This document shows, piece after piece, positions 1-13,089 of a stretch of DNA of 64,000 nucleotides. This stretch comes from Rotaria sp. Silwood1 (taxonomy: Eukaryota; Rotifera; Eurotatoria; Philodinida; Philodinidae): contig CAJNOP010000015.1 in assembly GCA_905250075.1 (NCBI GenBank), forward strand, positions 2,657,340-2,721,339, written 5' to 3'. Every line of letters begins with the position of its first letter. Positions within the stretch are counted from its first letter, which is position 1. Under the pieces are notes generated by a model. The model was not told the origin of the DNA, did not search any database, and saw only the letters and a program-made list of their open reading frames with translations. The position numbers were made by a program, and so were the translations under genes.

Positions 1-3000
1 TTAATTGACTATATTTTATTAATATAAATTTCATATCTTCTCGTCTATATTGATTTTTATGTATAAATTGTGTATGTTCAGGTGTTAAATATAATTTTGA
101 ACCATCAGATAAATTTTCTAATATTAATATATGATTTTTATTATCATATTTTATTTCACCTTCATCATTTATATATTCAACATAATTATCAATAAGATCT
201 TCTTTTTCTTTTGATGATGATTCTAATGTTAAATTATTTAAAGGTTTTAATGAATATGTATGTCCATTAAAGATAAAATTATCTCGATCAAAAGTACCAC
301 CATTTGTTAGTAACATATCAATGATATACGAACGATTAAATTGATGTTCTAATATTTGTTGATACCAATGTGAAGGTAATAAAAGATAATGATTTGGATC
401 ATGAATAAATTCAAGTTCAATATGTTGATTATTTTTATCAATATGAATATGTTGAATATTTGATGAAAGTAATTGTTCTTCTATTAAATGATTATTTTCA
501 TCTAATGATATATAATAATATATATAATTTTTTGTATTAACATCATATTCAATATGTCCATTTTGAAATAAATAATTAGCTATAGTTTTAACATCAGTTG
601 TTGGTAACATATATTTATATGGTATGTGAAGAATTTGTGTATTTTGACCATTAAATAATTCAATTTCAGTTTGTTGTGTATATTCATTTGATCGAATAGA
701 ATGTATAATTGATTGTAACCAAATTAATTCATCTGTATCTAATATAATATTTAACATAGGAAATATAAATTGACCAGATGAATATTGAATATAATCATAT
801 AAAAATAATATATTAGCTATATCATTTATATTAATAATATCTATTTGTTGATTATTATTATTATTTTTTTTCATATATGTATTAATATGTTCATGTTTAA
901 TAAATAATTTTTGTTTATAATTATTTTGATCATTAAAATAAATAATAATATCATTTTGTTTAGTTATTTCAATTAAATTTTTTTGTTTTAAATTATTAAG
1001 CCATTGAATTAAAATATTAATATGATTTTGATTTAAATATTTTTCAGAAGATTTTATTTCTAATATTTGTTTATTAAATGTTAAAATTATTGTTTGATTA
1101 TTATTATTATTATTATTATTTTCATCAATATGACATATTTCTAATAATACACGAGCTAATTCATGTGCATTTATATTATCACCTTGTTTATATTCAATTA
1201 AAAGATGATAAATATATTCATATGGTAAAATAAAATTATCAGTTAAATATAATGAATTATTTTCAATATAAACATTATCTAATGTACGAAGATAATTTGC
1301 TACACGTTCAATAAGTTCTATTGATGGATATGTTTGTAATACTAATATACGTTGAACATCAAGTTCACTATTAGCTATATGAACAAGTTTTTCATTCATA
1401 TTATATGAAACATAACCAATACGAATTAAATATTTAAATATTTCATGCCAATAATTTTTTTCTAATTGTTGCATTTTATATAAATCTATTATATGTAAAC
1501 CTAATTTACCTTTAAGTGGAATAATTACACCATCAACATTGAGTTTATATGTATCGAATGATAATGTTGTATGATCAGAAAGCCATTGTTCAATTATTGG
1601 TATTAATTTTGTTGGTATCTGTCGATTGACACATTTAAGTTTATGTATCCATGATGCATTTTGATATTTTTTTTGATAAAATAACCATCGATCAATTGAT
1701 AATATAATTGCTTCTCCACATATAAATATAACTAATTGATTTGATTCAGTTTCATATGGTAAGAAATCTTGATCAATAAAATCAAAATAAATATTTTTTG
1801 CTAAAATAAAATTATTATTTGATGATGGTAAATGTATATGTGATATATGTATTTCTTGATCATCAATAATAAGTATTAATGTATTATTATTTGAACATAT
1901 ATGTTTTGCATATGTTGATAAATAATCATATATAAATTGTTCATAACTTAATGAATCAATATATGATTGTTCATAAGAAGAATCAATATTAGTCTTATTT
2001 GTATTAATAGAATTTGTATATGATTTTTCAATAATTGTTATTTGATTATCATTTTTTTTAGTTGATGTTTGAGAATCAATTTTTAAATCAGTTGTATTTG
2101 GTATTGAATTTATAATATTAATCGATGGATTTATTTCAGAATATTTTGTTATATTTGATGATGATCTTTGTGGTATATGTTGTTGCCATGTGTCAGTTCC
2201 AGTTATATTTATTGTTGATTTAAATCGTTTTGTTTCATTAGTAGATGATGATGATGATGAACATTTGGAATCATTTTGATGTGTATGTAATTGATATTCA
2301 AGATCTTTTAATTGATCTCGTTGAGAATTAGTTAAACTTAACCAAAAGATTTCATCCCATTGCCATGTATGACCATCCTATAATTATTAAAAAATTTTAA
2401 ATTGTCTTTTTTGTCGAAACTCGATAGTGGTATTAGTATTTAACTTATCAATAAAATCGATTAGACCTTTAAGTCAGTGAAGGAATGATTTATCCATAGG
2501 TATTTAACAAAACATAAGTCAGATAAAGGATTAGGTACTGTTGTAAAGCACCTGTTGCAAATGTTTCTTAACAAATGTCAAATATAAGTCGACACGAACA
2601 GAAGGTGATAGGTACCTCTCGTTAGACAGAGTATGATGTCTTGTTGAATAGAACATGTCTCGTCAATTGATATTTATGAATTATTAACAAAGTCGGTTTG
2701 AGTTTTTTCCAAAGCTCATGAAAAACATACTGTATATTTCTTTGATTTGTCAGGACGAAAAATCAAAGTCTTGGCTAACAAGAGCGCCATTTTAAATGAG
2801 TCAGAACTAGTTGTTCATAGATAAGACTTAAATATAAGTTGTTGGTTGTCAAAACCTATTCTTTAAAAGTGGAAATTACACATCATCAACTTCTGTTCAT
2901 GTAAAATTGAATCTAATATTTGTTTACAAACTTTAGTAACATTTGTTATTAATTTCTCATACTTTATTTGAGATTCGAATAAGACTTTTACATTGATTTT

Positions 3001-4265
3001 ACCTGTAAATAATGTCCAATATCATTAAGATTTGTTATTGATTTACCAGTAATTTGTCGTATTTGATCAAGTTTAAATGGTGGTTTTAATTGATCATCTT
3101 TGGTATTACTCATAGAAGAATTTATTCTTTGTTGAATAATTTGAACTGGTTCAGCATGATGCATTGTTAATGTATTATAATCTTTAGTATGAAAACGTAT
3201 TTCAGTACCATATTTTGATAAATTTTCTTTTGGTTCAATTTTTTGTATTTGTTTTATTGGATTTGTTACTATTGATGAAGATTTATTTTCTTGTTCAAAT
3301 AATGTTCGTAATGTATTAACATGATTTGTTGTTATATTTATTTGATTATCAGATTTATTTGTATGAATTTCAATTGATTTTGATTTATTTATTGGATGAT
3401 AATCAAATTGTTGTAATTGTTCTGTTACATGATAAGAATTAATATCAGTTAATTGTTTTTTTTCATTGATATTTGGTATCATATGATTTAAATTTTCAGT
3501 AAATTGTACATGTGATAAATGTTTTTCTTTATCATTTTCATATTGATTATCAATGGGTAAAATATCATCAGGAACAGGTGGCCAACTAGATATACGTTGA
3601 TTATTTGAAGATATTTGAAATTCATTAGTTTGAGGAATAACTGTAGCTACAGATGATGATGATGATGATGATGATAATAATGGTTCATTTTGTTTTTCAT
3701 CATAATTAATAACATATTCTTCATAGGAATAATTTGAATCTTCAATAAGTTGATTTGGTAATAAATATTTATCATTAGTAAAATCATTTGATAAATTTTG
3801 ATTACCTGAATGAATTTTTACATGTTGTTTATAATTTGAATTATTTCCATGAATAATTAATGTTGAACTATGTGTTGATAAAGGTATTAATAATGGTGAT
3901 GTTTGTGTTGATTTTGTTAATGATAATGGATCATATGTTGTACGATAACGTATTGGTTGACGATTTTGTTGTTCAAAAAAAATACATTTATCATTTGTTG
4001 AGACATTTTTTGAATTTTTTGATGGATAATAAATAGATAATAATTGTGTTTCAGCAAATGATGGAATAGATTTTGATGGATATAATGTTTCAATATTTTG
4101 TGTTGTTTGTGTATAAATTGTACGTTGTTGTATTGTTGGTAATTTATTTAAAGGTAATGTATGTTCATTTGATTGATTCATATTATGAATTAAAATTTGA
4201 TCTGAAGATAAATCATTTAATTTATCGGATGATGATGATATTCGAGATATTTGTGTTTGTTGCAT
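1..4265 (-). CDS. Large unrecognised protein, 5' part (runs off left edge)
   Basis: Two coding exons are visible on the minus strand: 4265-3003 (421 codons, phase 0) and 2377-1 (792 codons, still open at the window edge). The junction is a clean CAG/GT donor at 3003 and a TATAG acceptor at 2378, giving ...GHYLQ|DGHTWQWDE. Exon 1 is low-complexity, rich in Asn, Gln, Ser and Thr, with a poly-Ser run (codons near 3655-3675). Exon 2 begins with a similar Ser/Thr/Asn-rich stretch. It then becomes a long ordered-looking region rich in Leu, Ile, Tyr and Asn with recurring short modules (for example NGHIEYD, NGHTYSLK), possibly diverged internal repeats. No signal peptide or membrane segment is evident. 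I do not recognise the family. The start ATG is the first after an acceptor-like CAG at 4273-4271, only 5 nt upstream. The adducin stop lies about 100 nt further upstream. Confidence is high that this is coding; function is unknown. Confidence 0.8.
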
Positions 4266-4270
4266 TTAAA

Positions 4271-4273
4271 CTG
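4271..4273 (-). promoter_or_regulatory. Splice-acceptor-like site just before ATG (candidate trans-splice site)
   Basis: Minus strand reads GTATTTTCAG then five bases (TTTAA) then the ATG at 4265. An AATAAA (minus, 4296-4291) sits about 20 nt upstream and the proposed adducin stop (4368-4366) about 100 nt upstream. The arrangement stop, poly-A signal, acceptor, ATG is what a downstream operon gene with spliced-leader addition looks like. The alternative is an ordinary 5' UTR intron; a possible upstream donor (ATAG/GTAAGA) exists near 4864. Confidence 0.45.
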
Positions 4274-4365
4274 AAAATACAAAAAAAATATTTATTCAAT
4301 ATATCTTTTTGTTTTTTTGTGTTCTAATGAATATTTTTGAAGGTTCTCTTTTTTTTCTAATATAC

Positions 4366-5519
4366 CTAATTTATATTCAAGTCGCCATCATCATCATCAT
4401 CATTTTCTGTATTCTCTATTTTTAATATTAAAAGAATTTGTTGTGTTCTCTTTTTTCTCACTAAACTAACATAACCACAAACCAACAATCAGGATTTGTT
4501 CTCGCCCTTTCCATTAAAGAAAGAAAAAGAAAAAAAAAAATACTATACGACGTCATGCCAAAACTAGTGGCGAATAAATATGATAGTTGAGAATATTTTG
4601 CTTTTTAATGAAGTCATATAACAAAAGATTGAACGGCTCAACAAAGGCATAGGATATTATTCATAATTTTCTTTTTTTTTGTCGATCAAAACAAATATAC
4701 GTAGATTTTAAATACTATATATATGGTCGGACTAAATATCAAAAGAAAAACTCAATAGTACTTAACAAGTCTCAAGAATTTTTATCATAAAATTTTTTTT
4801 TTGCTAAATGCATTACATTTTTAGGGTAAAAGTATTAAAAAACAAAAAACTAATACATATCTTACCTATATTTAATATTGTTTATCAGTATTTGCTTTTT
4901 TCTTGATGTTGTTATTGAATTCCACGAAATATATTAAAATGATGAATCATAAAATATAATGCATGCGTAGCAGATGACGATCATATACATGACATTTTTT
5001 TTTTTTTATCGAGTGAAGACAAAAAATGAGTAAAAGAAGAAGAAAAGGTGCTGAGAAGAACAACACGTATAAAAATATGCTGATCTTCTAATCAGTGGGC
5101 GCGCACCACAGAATGAATCATATTTTGTATAACTAATGTATTTTTTTTTTTTTTTTGTAAAATGTCATTATTTTATGTTTGATTCATAATTATAATAATG
5201 AATCATCAATTCATGAGAGAGAGAGAGAGACAGATGTTTTAGGATACTTACCTCTACTATCAATTTGTTCATCATATTGAGAATCATTTCCTAAAAAAAA
5301 AAAAGAAAAATTCTATTAGTTGATCATTTGTTTTTTCTTCAATTATAAACCATAGCTCATGCTTTTTTAAGAGAATAAATGCAGGATTGAGAATGCGATC
5401 ATATTACAAAGAAAATAGGTTTTGAAAATGTAATTCAAAAGCAAGATAACCTTGATAAATATTTTATAAGTAAAATCAAGGTTATCAAGTCATGCGATAT
5501 TTAATTAGAAAATTTCTTA

Positions 5520-5551
<32 letters not shown>

Positions 5552-8500
5552 TTAGTGTATTAAAAAATTTTGACATTTTTTTAGATTTTTAGGAAAAGGA
5601 TGTGAACTTTAACAAAAATTCTTTTGTGACTTTTTGCTATTTTCTTAGGAAGAATTACGCTGAACTTTGTTCAATCGATAGTTTCAGATTTCAACGAAAG
5701 TTATTCCATTTTATACAGCTAAATTTTTAAGGAATAGTGCCGAATTGTAAGATTTAACGAATTAATTTTGTCTGAGATATAATTATCGGACTAATACCAT
5801 TTAAAATAGGCTTTTATCAATTTTAGAACTTTTTTTTGTCAATCAGTTATTATTAATGTTGTCAGCACATTTTCTTATAGGTACATGATTATTAGATAGA
5901 CACTGTCATGGTACTCGAGGTTTAAGTAAATAAAACATTTGATTCATGCGTTTTGATCTAGAGTTTTCACATAGTTAATTAGTCAGTTTATATACTATTC
6001 GATAGAGAATTGGACGCTAAATAAAATTGTATAATTCATTATGAGTTAAAGTCAAAAATGACTATAAAGAATAGAACATGTTCTTTCCCAAACATACTGC
6101 ATAGAAATCATTGTATGGAGTGACATTTGTTGTACTCAATGGAAAGCTTCACATTGGAATGAAAAAGATGAGGATTTTCTGGCATTTCTGCTTTGATAGT
6201 CAAATTTTTTAATTTTAATTCATAGTGAATAGACCTTAAAGTTTGACTATAATCTTAAAAACGTTAGCTCTACAAAATGAGATAACTCTTATCAAACTGT
6301 GACACTATCGATTAAGCAAGGTCTGGCCTGGCTCTCATGCAGTGACTCTTAGCTCTCGATTCACTCTTCAATCAAGACTTTGTGTATCTCGAATGCTTTA
6401 AGTCTCTCTTCAAAACTCGACCTTGGTTCACCAACACTCAAATCGTATGAAATTTTCAGAATACGTTGGGAATGCAATGAAGAAGCTGTAATAAAATTTT
6501 CAGTCCTGTACAATAATGTTTTCAGGAAATATTCAAGAAACAAAGGTTAAAATTAGCGGATTTAGCGACTTGAAATTCTCAATGAGCCTTCATTCTATTG
6601 ACTTAATTTTCTTTGCTTGAAAAATTATATCAGAATGTAGGAAATGACAGAGCTCTTTTTACTTTTAAGAGAAGAAAAATTCAATGTCTCAAAAAATAGC
6701 GTTCTGGCCCTTTGTCATGTGATAGTAATAAAGTTTGAATCAAGAGAGAGACTGTGTCATGCTCTGCATCTTGACATACTCTTTCAAACAAAGAAAAGCA
6801 CAAATAGAGAAAAAATGAAAAAAAATTCTTTTTTTTTTTGAAAACTACATATTTTTCAAGGATGAGGATAAAAATCATACAAAATTTCGGCAATAGTGTT
6901 TCTGAAAGATTAGGTTACGAGCTATTTTCTTCTGTATTTATCTTAACTTCGATCATTCTTATGAAAACTGACTTTTTTTTTTGAGGTAAGCCTTTGTCTT
7001 ATGGTTACAGAGCTATTTGCTAATTACTTTTTAATGGATCATCAGCAAAAAGTGTCAACATATTTACAAATGTCTATGCTATAAGAACTTATTCAGAAAA
7101 ATAATCTTTGTAAACAATCAAAGTGATTTTTAATTGTAGGTATGCCCAAATCTTCTCAGTAGAACTCATCGAGTTCAAGAATTTCTCAACTCAAACTCGG
7201 TTGGATCCGAGAAGGACTCAGTAGTCGGTACTCTTCAAAATCAGACTACTAGTACGAACACTTATTATGCTAGACGTAATTCATTAAGTCTCAACTGAAA
7301 AGCAAACCGGCACCTAGCTTTATTCTCTCGTAAGTCTTACACATTACCTAGGTCTTGTTCACACTAGAAAATTAATTTTAGTGCATCAATCAAATTAATA
7401 TTATCGATATATAGTGTATTTTGTTAAACACACATGAGAAAAAAAACGATGCCAAAAAGTGATTCCTCTCTAATTGTTCACAAATAAAAACTATAATATT
7501 TGCTGTTTTTTTTTTCTTCTAGTATAGAAATATACTTAATTTTTAACTTGATAGATATTTATGAGATAGAATTTTATCGAATATCATTTTCTCATATTTG
7601 ATAAACTCTTTTCTTTTTATCATTATTAATCATTTGAAATAAAACTTCTCATTATCATTTAAGAGATTAGTTATCTTCAAACCTCATTTATAAGCAGGTA
7701 AGACAAAAAGAAAACATGCTTATTAATTTCAAGCAATTAAAAAAAAAAAGAAAAGAAAAGAACTCTGCCGCACACCAGCCCTATTTATATTAGTAGGTTT
7801 CAATTGTAAAATTTTGCTCCCTAAGGAACACAAAAGAAAAAAGAAAGACATGAAAACGATGTGTCAAAATGAATCAATTAAGCATTATGATATACCCTTT
7901 CGAATTTCATCAAGTAGAGCATTTTTCTTCAATGCTGAATGAAGAAAAAATTTATTAAATAACAAAAAAAAAGTAATAAGAAATCTGAAAGAAAAATATG
8001 GAAAAAAACACACACACACACGAAACAAACCTTGTTCACGCATTTGATTTTGTTCAACTTCACGTTTATATTTTTCAATATCATTATTATCAATATGAGC
8101 AAATGGATTTTGAGCATAATATGTTTTATAAACAACAGCATTATTTTGTTGATCACGTTTAATAATACCTTTTGATGCAGCACCAACAATAACAATTGCT
8201 TCTGATGTTGGTTGATGAGGTTCCTTATAAAAAAAACAAAAAGCAATAGATGAATTCAGTTTTTTTAAAACTAAATCGAAAATAAAATTATTTTACTTTC
8301 ATTTGTGATGCATCTTCCCAAGAAGCATTCTCAAGAATTTTCGATTGATAACCAGCTGAAACTTTTTCATTAAAACGATCTTCTTTTATTTGTTTTTGAT
8401 GATTTTTAAGTTCTTTTGGATCCATATTACTTGGTGCAAATTGATGTTTGGTATCAATTTTAATTGGTGTTGAATGTTTTAAACCTGTATCGGGTACCCA

Positions 8501-11500
8501 CTAAAGAAAAAAAAAACAAATATTTATTTCAAAAATAATATATTTATCTATTAATGACGAAAATTGATTTTTGTGTTCGTAAGATCTCACACTCAACAAA
8601 ACTACTTCGATGAGAGTCTTCAACAAAACAAAAATCAGCTTTCTAGCAACTATTTAAAGTTTTTAGAATAAAATTTGATTTGACAGCTTAACATGAGACG
8701 TCTCCTTCATTGAATTGCATTCGATTTATCGAACAGAGATGTTCATGGCGGTGCTGAATTTAAATAGAATCTCGACGCTTATGTATGCTATACTGTAAGA
8801 TTTAAACAATCTGATCGATTAGCAGTAGTACTTCTAGTTGAGGCCAGTCATAGTCTTGAAAATCAGAGCATTTTTGTGAATACCATTGTGGCAGCGGCAA
8901 ATTCTCAGACATCCCTGTTATTGAAATTGGAGGCTTTCTGAAAAATTGTATGCAGTCCGATGATCAAACTTAACAGAAAACTTTTTCAGCTACACAAAAA
9001 ATGCTTTTTTAGACCCTTGTTAACTATTACAATCGAGATCAAAACTAAAAAATTCAGCGATTCTAAACTTTTCAGATATCAACATTGAAATCATTGTTTT
9101 GCTAACCGAATCGTCAATTCCGGAACTAACCTAACGGGTCCTATTTGGCGATCTACTGCCGATTCGGTAATGCGAACACAATTGCAACATAGAATATTTT
9201 AATTATTTTTTATTCTATGTAATTTACCTTGGTAACTTTCTTAGGATTAGGTGTTCCTGTTTCTTCAATTTCTTGTTTTAAATAAGCATTTGGTGAATTA
9301 CGCCATTCTGTTGTACGTTGAGCTTGACGTGTTGGTGAACTAAAATGAAATCATATTATTTTTTTGAAATTTACTAAATTATACTAAAATAACTTACTAA
9401 GCTTCAGGATATGTTTGTTCAACAAATGATGTAGCTGATGAAGCAGCTGGTGGAACTTCAACATCTTTAAATGTTGTTGTTTTATCAATTGTACGTATTA
9501 ATGGTTGACGATAAACATAACCCGTACGAAAACCAGCATTATCCAAAATACGCATTAAACTTTCAAATTCAAGTTCACCTATTTTCCATTTTTTATCGCC
9601 TGTTGCTTCATTTACATTTCCATGAAGTACATCAGCAACCTAGAGAATAAAAAAAACAAAAAAACACTTATTCATTTTATTTGAAGTTTTAATAATATTA
9701 TATTTACTCGTTTTTGTTGTTCATTCGATGGTAAATATAATTGATCAATACCCATAGGTGCTGCACGTACTTGTACTTCACAAGCATTAATTACATTAAA
9801 TGCATATTTCCATGCTTCTTCAATTGTTTCACCACATGCAACAAAACCATGATTACGTAATATCATTACTTTATTTATTGGACCTAAATCTTCGACAAGA
9901 AGTTTTTTAACATCATCTTCAATTAATATTCCACGATAATCATGATATGAAATTTTACCACAAAATAATGCATCTTGTGATAATGGTAAAAGACCACATT
10001 TCATTGCTGATACAGCAGCAACAGCCGGTGTATGTAAATGTATAATACATTTAAGATCTGGTCGTGCTTTATGTATAGCTGAATGAAGTGTATAACCAGC
10101 ACGATTTATTCCATATGTTGTACTACCCGGATCAATAATATTACCTATGATAAAAAAGAAAATGATAAAGGATGAAAAAAAAATATATATTTAAATTAGT
10201 TGTTTTATTATATACCAGCTATATCAACTTTAACTAAACTTGAACCTGTTACTTCATGATACATTAAACCAAATGGATTAATTAAAAAATGTTCAAGTTC
10301 TTGATTAACACGAGCCTAAAAACAAAAATTAACAAAAAATTTAGATTTTATTTCTGAGAATTTTAAGAAATTATCTGATCATTTGTTAATAGAATAATTG
10401 TTCTTTATACAATGAAAGTTTTATTTAATGTAAACAATGTTCAAAGAAAAGCTCAGTTTATAAATAGTAATGAACATAAGTTTAGAACAGCTGTATTTTC
10501 AAGTTTTAATATTGATGGTAATAATTAGCAAGAATTTGAAAAAATATACATTTGAATAACTGAACGAATCCTCTATTAAAATGGATGAATCTAAAAACTC
10601 CAAAAAAAAAACTATTCGAATGAGAATTGTACGGAAAATCAAGATTTTCAAAACTAGTTTTTTTTTTAAATCGATTTAAAGATTTTTTGATAAAAGCAAA
10701 ATAAGATGCATTAAGTCTCTTCATCAAATTGCATTCAATATCTAGAAGGCTTCAAAGTTTCAAACATAATGAAACCATTGAAACTTTTTATACAAACAAA
10801 AGCGAAGTGCTTCAGGTTTTGTTTTTTTTTGTAAATTGAATGTGATCGGAGAAGCACAACCATGGAGAGGTCAAAGATATCGTACTTTTTCATGTCAAAT
10901 AAAACTATTTTTCAAAAAAGTTTCAAATAGATGCCAGAAAATTGATTTCAGAGAGTATTGGTCATTGATTGTTTTTTTCAGATGTTTCCCTAGCTATTAT
11001 CATCGAGAAATTAAACTTTTGTTCGATACTATATATCTGCCTATTGTTTTATAACAAAAAAAATAGACAAATTTTCAACGCTGCAAATAAGACTATGTAT
11101 TGATACGTTATTTTATTATATCAATGATTAAAAGAATTCTAATTCTTAACTTCATCTTATTGTCTATTATTAGTAATTGTATCTCATATATACTAATTCA
11201 AAATTTTAATATCAGAATTATTTGTTGATTATCTGTGTTTATTTATGAAATGAATGAAATACTGCGTAGACTATGTCAAGGTTCCTTATATGTATGAAGC
11301 AATGCGTTATTCTATTAATAGATGAAATTCTTGATCAGCAGCAATTTACCTTGAGATTGAACAAATCAAAGAATAACTTCAATATAGTTCTCATGCGATC
11401 ATATATTTCATCAGATTCGAATATAAATCGATACTTAAGATCATTTTTAGAGAAAACTAATCACGCCATTGGAGACTTCTTATGTGACTTAAACTAAATG

Positions 11501-12784
11501 AAAATCGTCGATAGACCAGACAGTAATTACCTGTACACCGACAGTGATACGAAAAAAGAAAACGCAACATGCATTAACCTTTTAATTTATGTCTCCTATC
11601 AACTAACAGTATAAACATGTCTTAATGAAAAATATTATTTATCATTGCATAGAATTTTCTTCATTCAATAAGCTAAAAAACCGCAGCATTGAAAAATCAG
11701 TCGAACAGAATTTTTTAATTTTTTTTTTGTTTTTATAAATTGAGCTGTTCTTTAAAAATTGTAGAGCTTTTTTCAGTGCATCGTGTGTGATATATTTTAT
11801 TTTTTTTACTAAAGCATATTAGTTAATCAAAATATGACTTTTAGAAAGCGATTATTCATTATGGTCCATTGCTTACATTTAATAAATTGTCATCTCTAAA
11901 ATTTTTATAAGATCATTATATAAGAATTTTATGATGAGATATGATAAATATATTTTCTATGACCTACAATTGTATTTGATATAAAAACAAATTTATTAAT
12001 CCTTCACACAAAATACCAATATAGTTTTTAATACATCGTCTATCAACCTTGATAGGATAAATTCCACTGGTACGCAATAAATGATATGAATAGCTGCCAC
12101 GATAGTTTTCGAAAGTTTTTTTTTTGCTACTGTACTAAATTAGCACAGGTAAAGATTTACTGTCATTCTGACTGTTAGATTTGTAGACACTCAAATTGAC
12201 TGTAAAATCATACAATTTTACAATCCTTTTAAAATATTGCAGCTATCGCCGAAGCACTATTTTGGACATCTCTACTTTCTAATCATCAGAAAAAAAAACC
12301 AATAACGAACCGTAATATGATTATAAATGCCTTGTGACCATCCAAATAAATCCACAAGACGATAAAGTGATGCTAATTTACAACGAAGTAAACGTTCACT
12401 TTTTGAATAACCTTGAGAATCAACACCACGTATATCATTAATTGGTACAATAACTGAACCACCAGCACGTGATAATGATGATACAGTTGTCCAACGTGAT
12501 GTATGTGGTAATAATAATTCGGATATTTGTTGTAAAGCAATTAATGATGCTGGATGTGGTCCATGTTTTAATGCATCATTTATAATTGCTTCAAGTTCAT
12601 CACGAAATTCTTTTGAATTTAATATTGTTTTAACACGTTGTCGTTGTCCCATTTGACGCATATCTTCAATAACATCAGCTGGTCGTTCAAGTTCACGACG
12701 ATATTCATCATCATTATCAATTTGATGTTGTGATGAATTTTTTATAGGTGATTCAATATGTGTACCATTGGTTGCTGTTGGCAT
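4366..12784 (-). CDS. ADD1: Adducin (full-length type, ten coding exons)
   Basis: Adducin caps actin filaments and links them to spectrin at the membrane skeleton. Exons (minus): 12784-12311, 10315-10216, 10144-9708, 9639-9398, 9339-9228, 8500-8297, 8223-8031, 7934-7896, 5290-5252 and 4406-4366; all phases agree, giving 626 aa. The N-terminal head has [12 protein letters not shown]. The class-II-aldolase-like domain contains [43 protein letters not shown] and [12 protein letters not shown], all strongly adducin-like. The neck and tail include [13 protein letters not shown] and KGIIKRDQ...NPFAHID. Two consecutive 39-nt microexons sit near the end. The proposed last exon (ending in an acidic run, then TAG) is the least certain; it keeps phase, but it gives no lysine-rich MARCKS-like C-terminus, unlike vertebrate adducins (about 700 aa). 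Intron 1 (2.0 kb) and intron 8 (2.6 kb) are long. A second adducin-type gene lies directly upstream. Confidence 0.93.
5291..7895 (-). other. Adducin intron 8 (2.6 kb)
   Basis: Long intron between two 39-nt exons. It holds a TA run (about 5530-5551), homopolymer A/T tracts and a diverged dispersed repeat at about 6640-6890 that resembles sequence near 58.7-58.9 kb. No coding sequence is supported. Confidence 0.6.
6640..6895. repeat. Diverged dispersed repeat, copy 1
   Basis: By eye this aligns with 58690-58925: both contain AATAAAGTTTR, then ACTSTGTYATGYTCTRCATC and TTGACATWCTCTTT, then an A-rich stretch and a shared ATATTTTTCAAG. No terminal repeats were identified, so the class is unknown. 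Confidence 0.5.
10316..12310 (-). other. Adducin intron 1 (2.0 kb)
   Basis: AT-rich intron with homopolymer runs. Short open frames (for example at 10836-11054 and 11273-11497, plus strand) have no codon bias like the real exons and no recognisable family, so they are treated as noise. Confidence 0.5.
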
Positions 12785-13083
12785 GCTTGTTCTTTTTTTT
12801 TTTTGTTTTGTTTTATTTAAGGAAGAAAAAAGAAAAAAAAGAAGAGAATTATCTAAAAAAAATATATAGATCTATATATATTTTTTTTTTCTTGATATTT
12901 TTAATCAAACAGGATATGTGAAAAGGTTTAGCATATAAATATAAAGTCGAAAGACTTTGTGCATTTCATGACAAAGCAAGTTATTAATTAGAGAGATAAA
13001 CATATCAAAAAGAAAACAAACCAAACAACCACAAGCAAAAAAAAAAAAAAAAGAAAAGAAGAAATACAAGACTAATAATAATT

Positions 13084-13089
13084 TTTATT
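13084..13089 (-). terminator. Poly-A signal overlapping the stop of the adducin paralog
   Basis: On the minus strand the stop TAA runs straight into AATAAA. Only about 300 nt separate it from the adducin ATG at 12784, and that gap is homopolymer-rich with an acceptor-like TTTTTTAG near 12856. Confidence 0.4.

Noticed and set aside
4073-4327. Plus-strand open frame opposite the unknown large gene
   Set aside because: Antisense shadow of a low-complexity coding exon; no start context or similarity.
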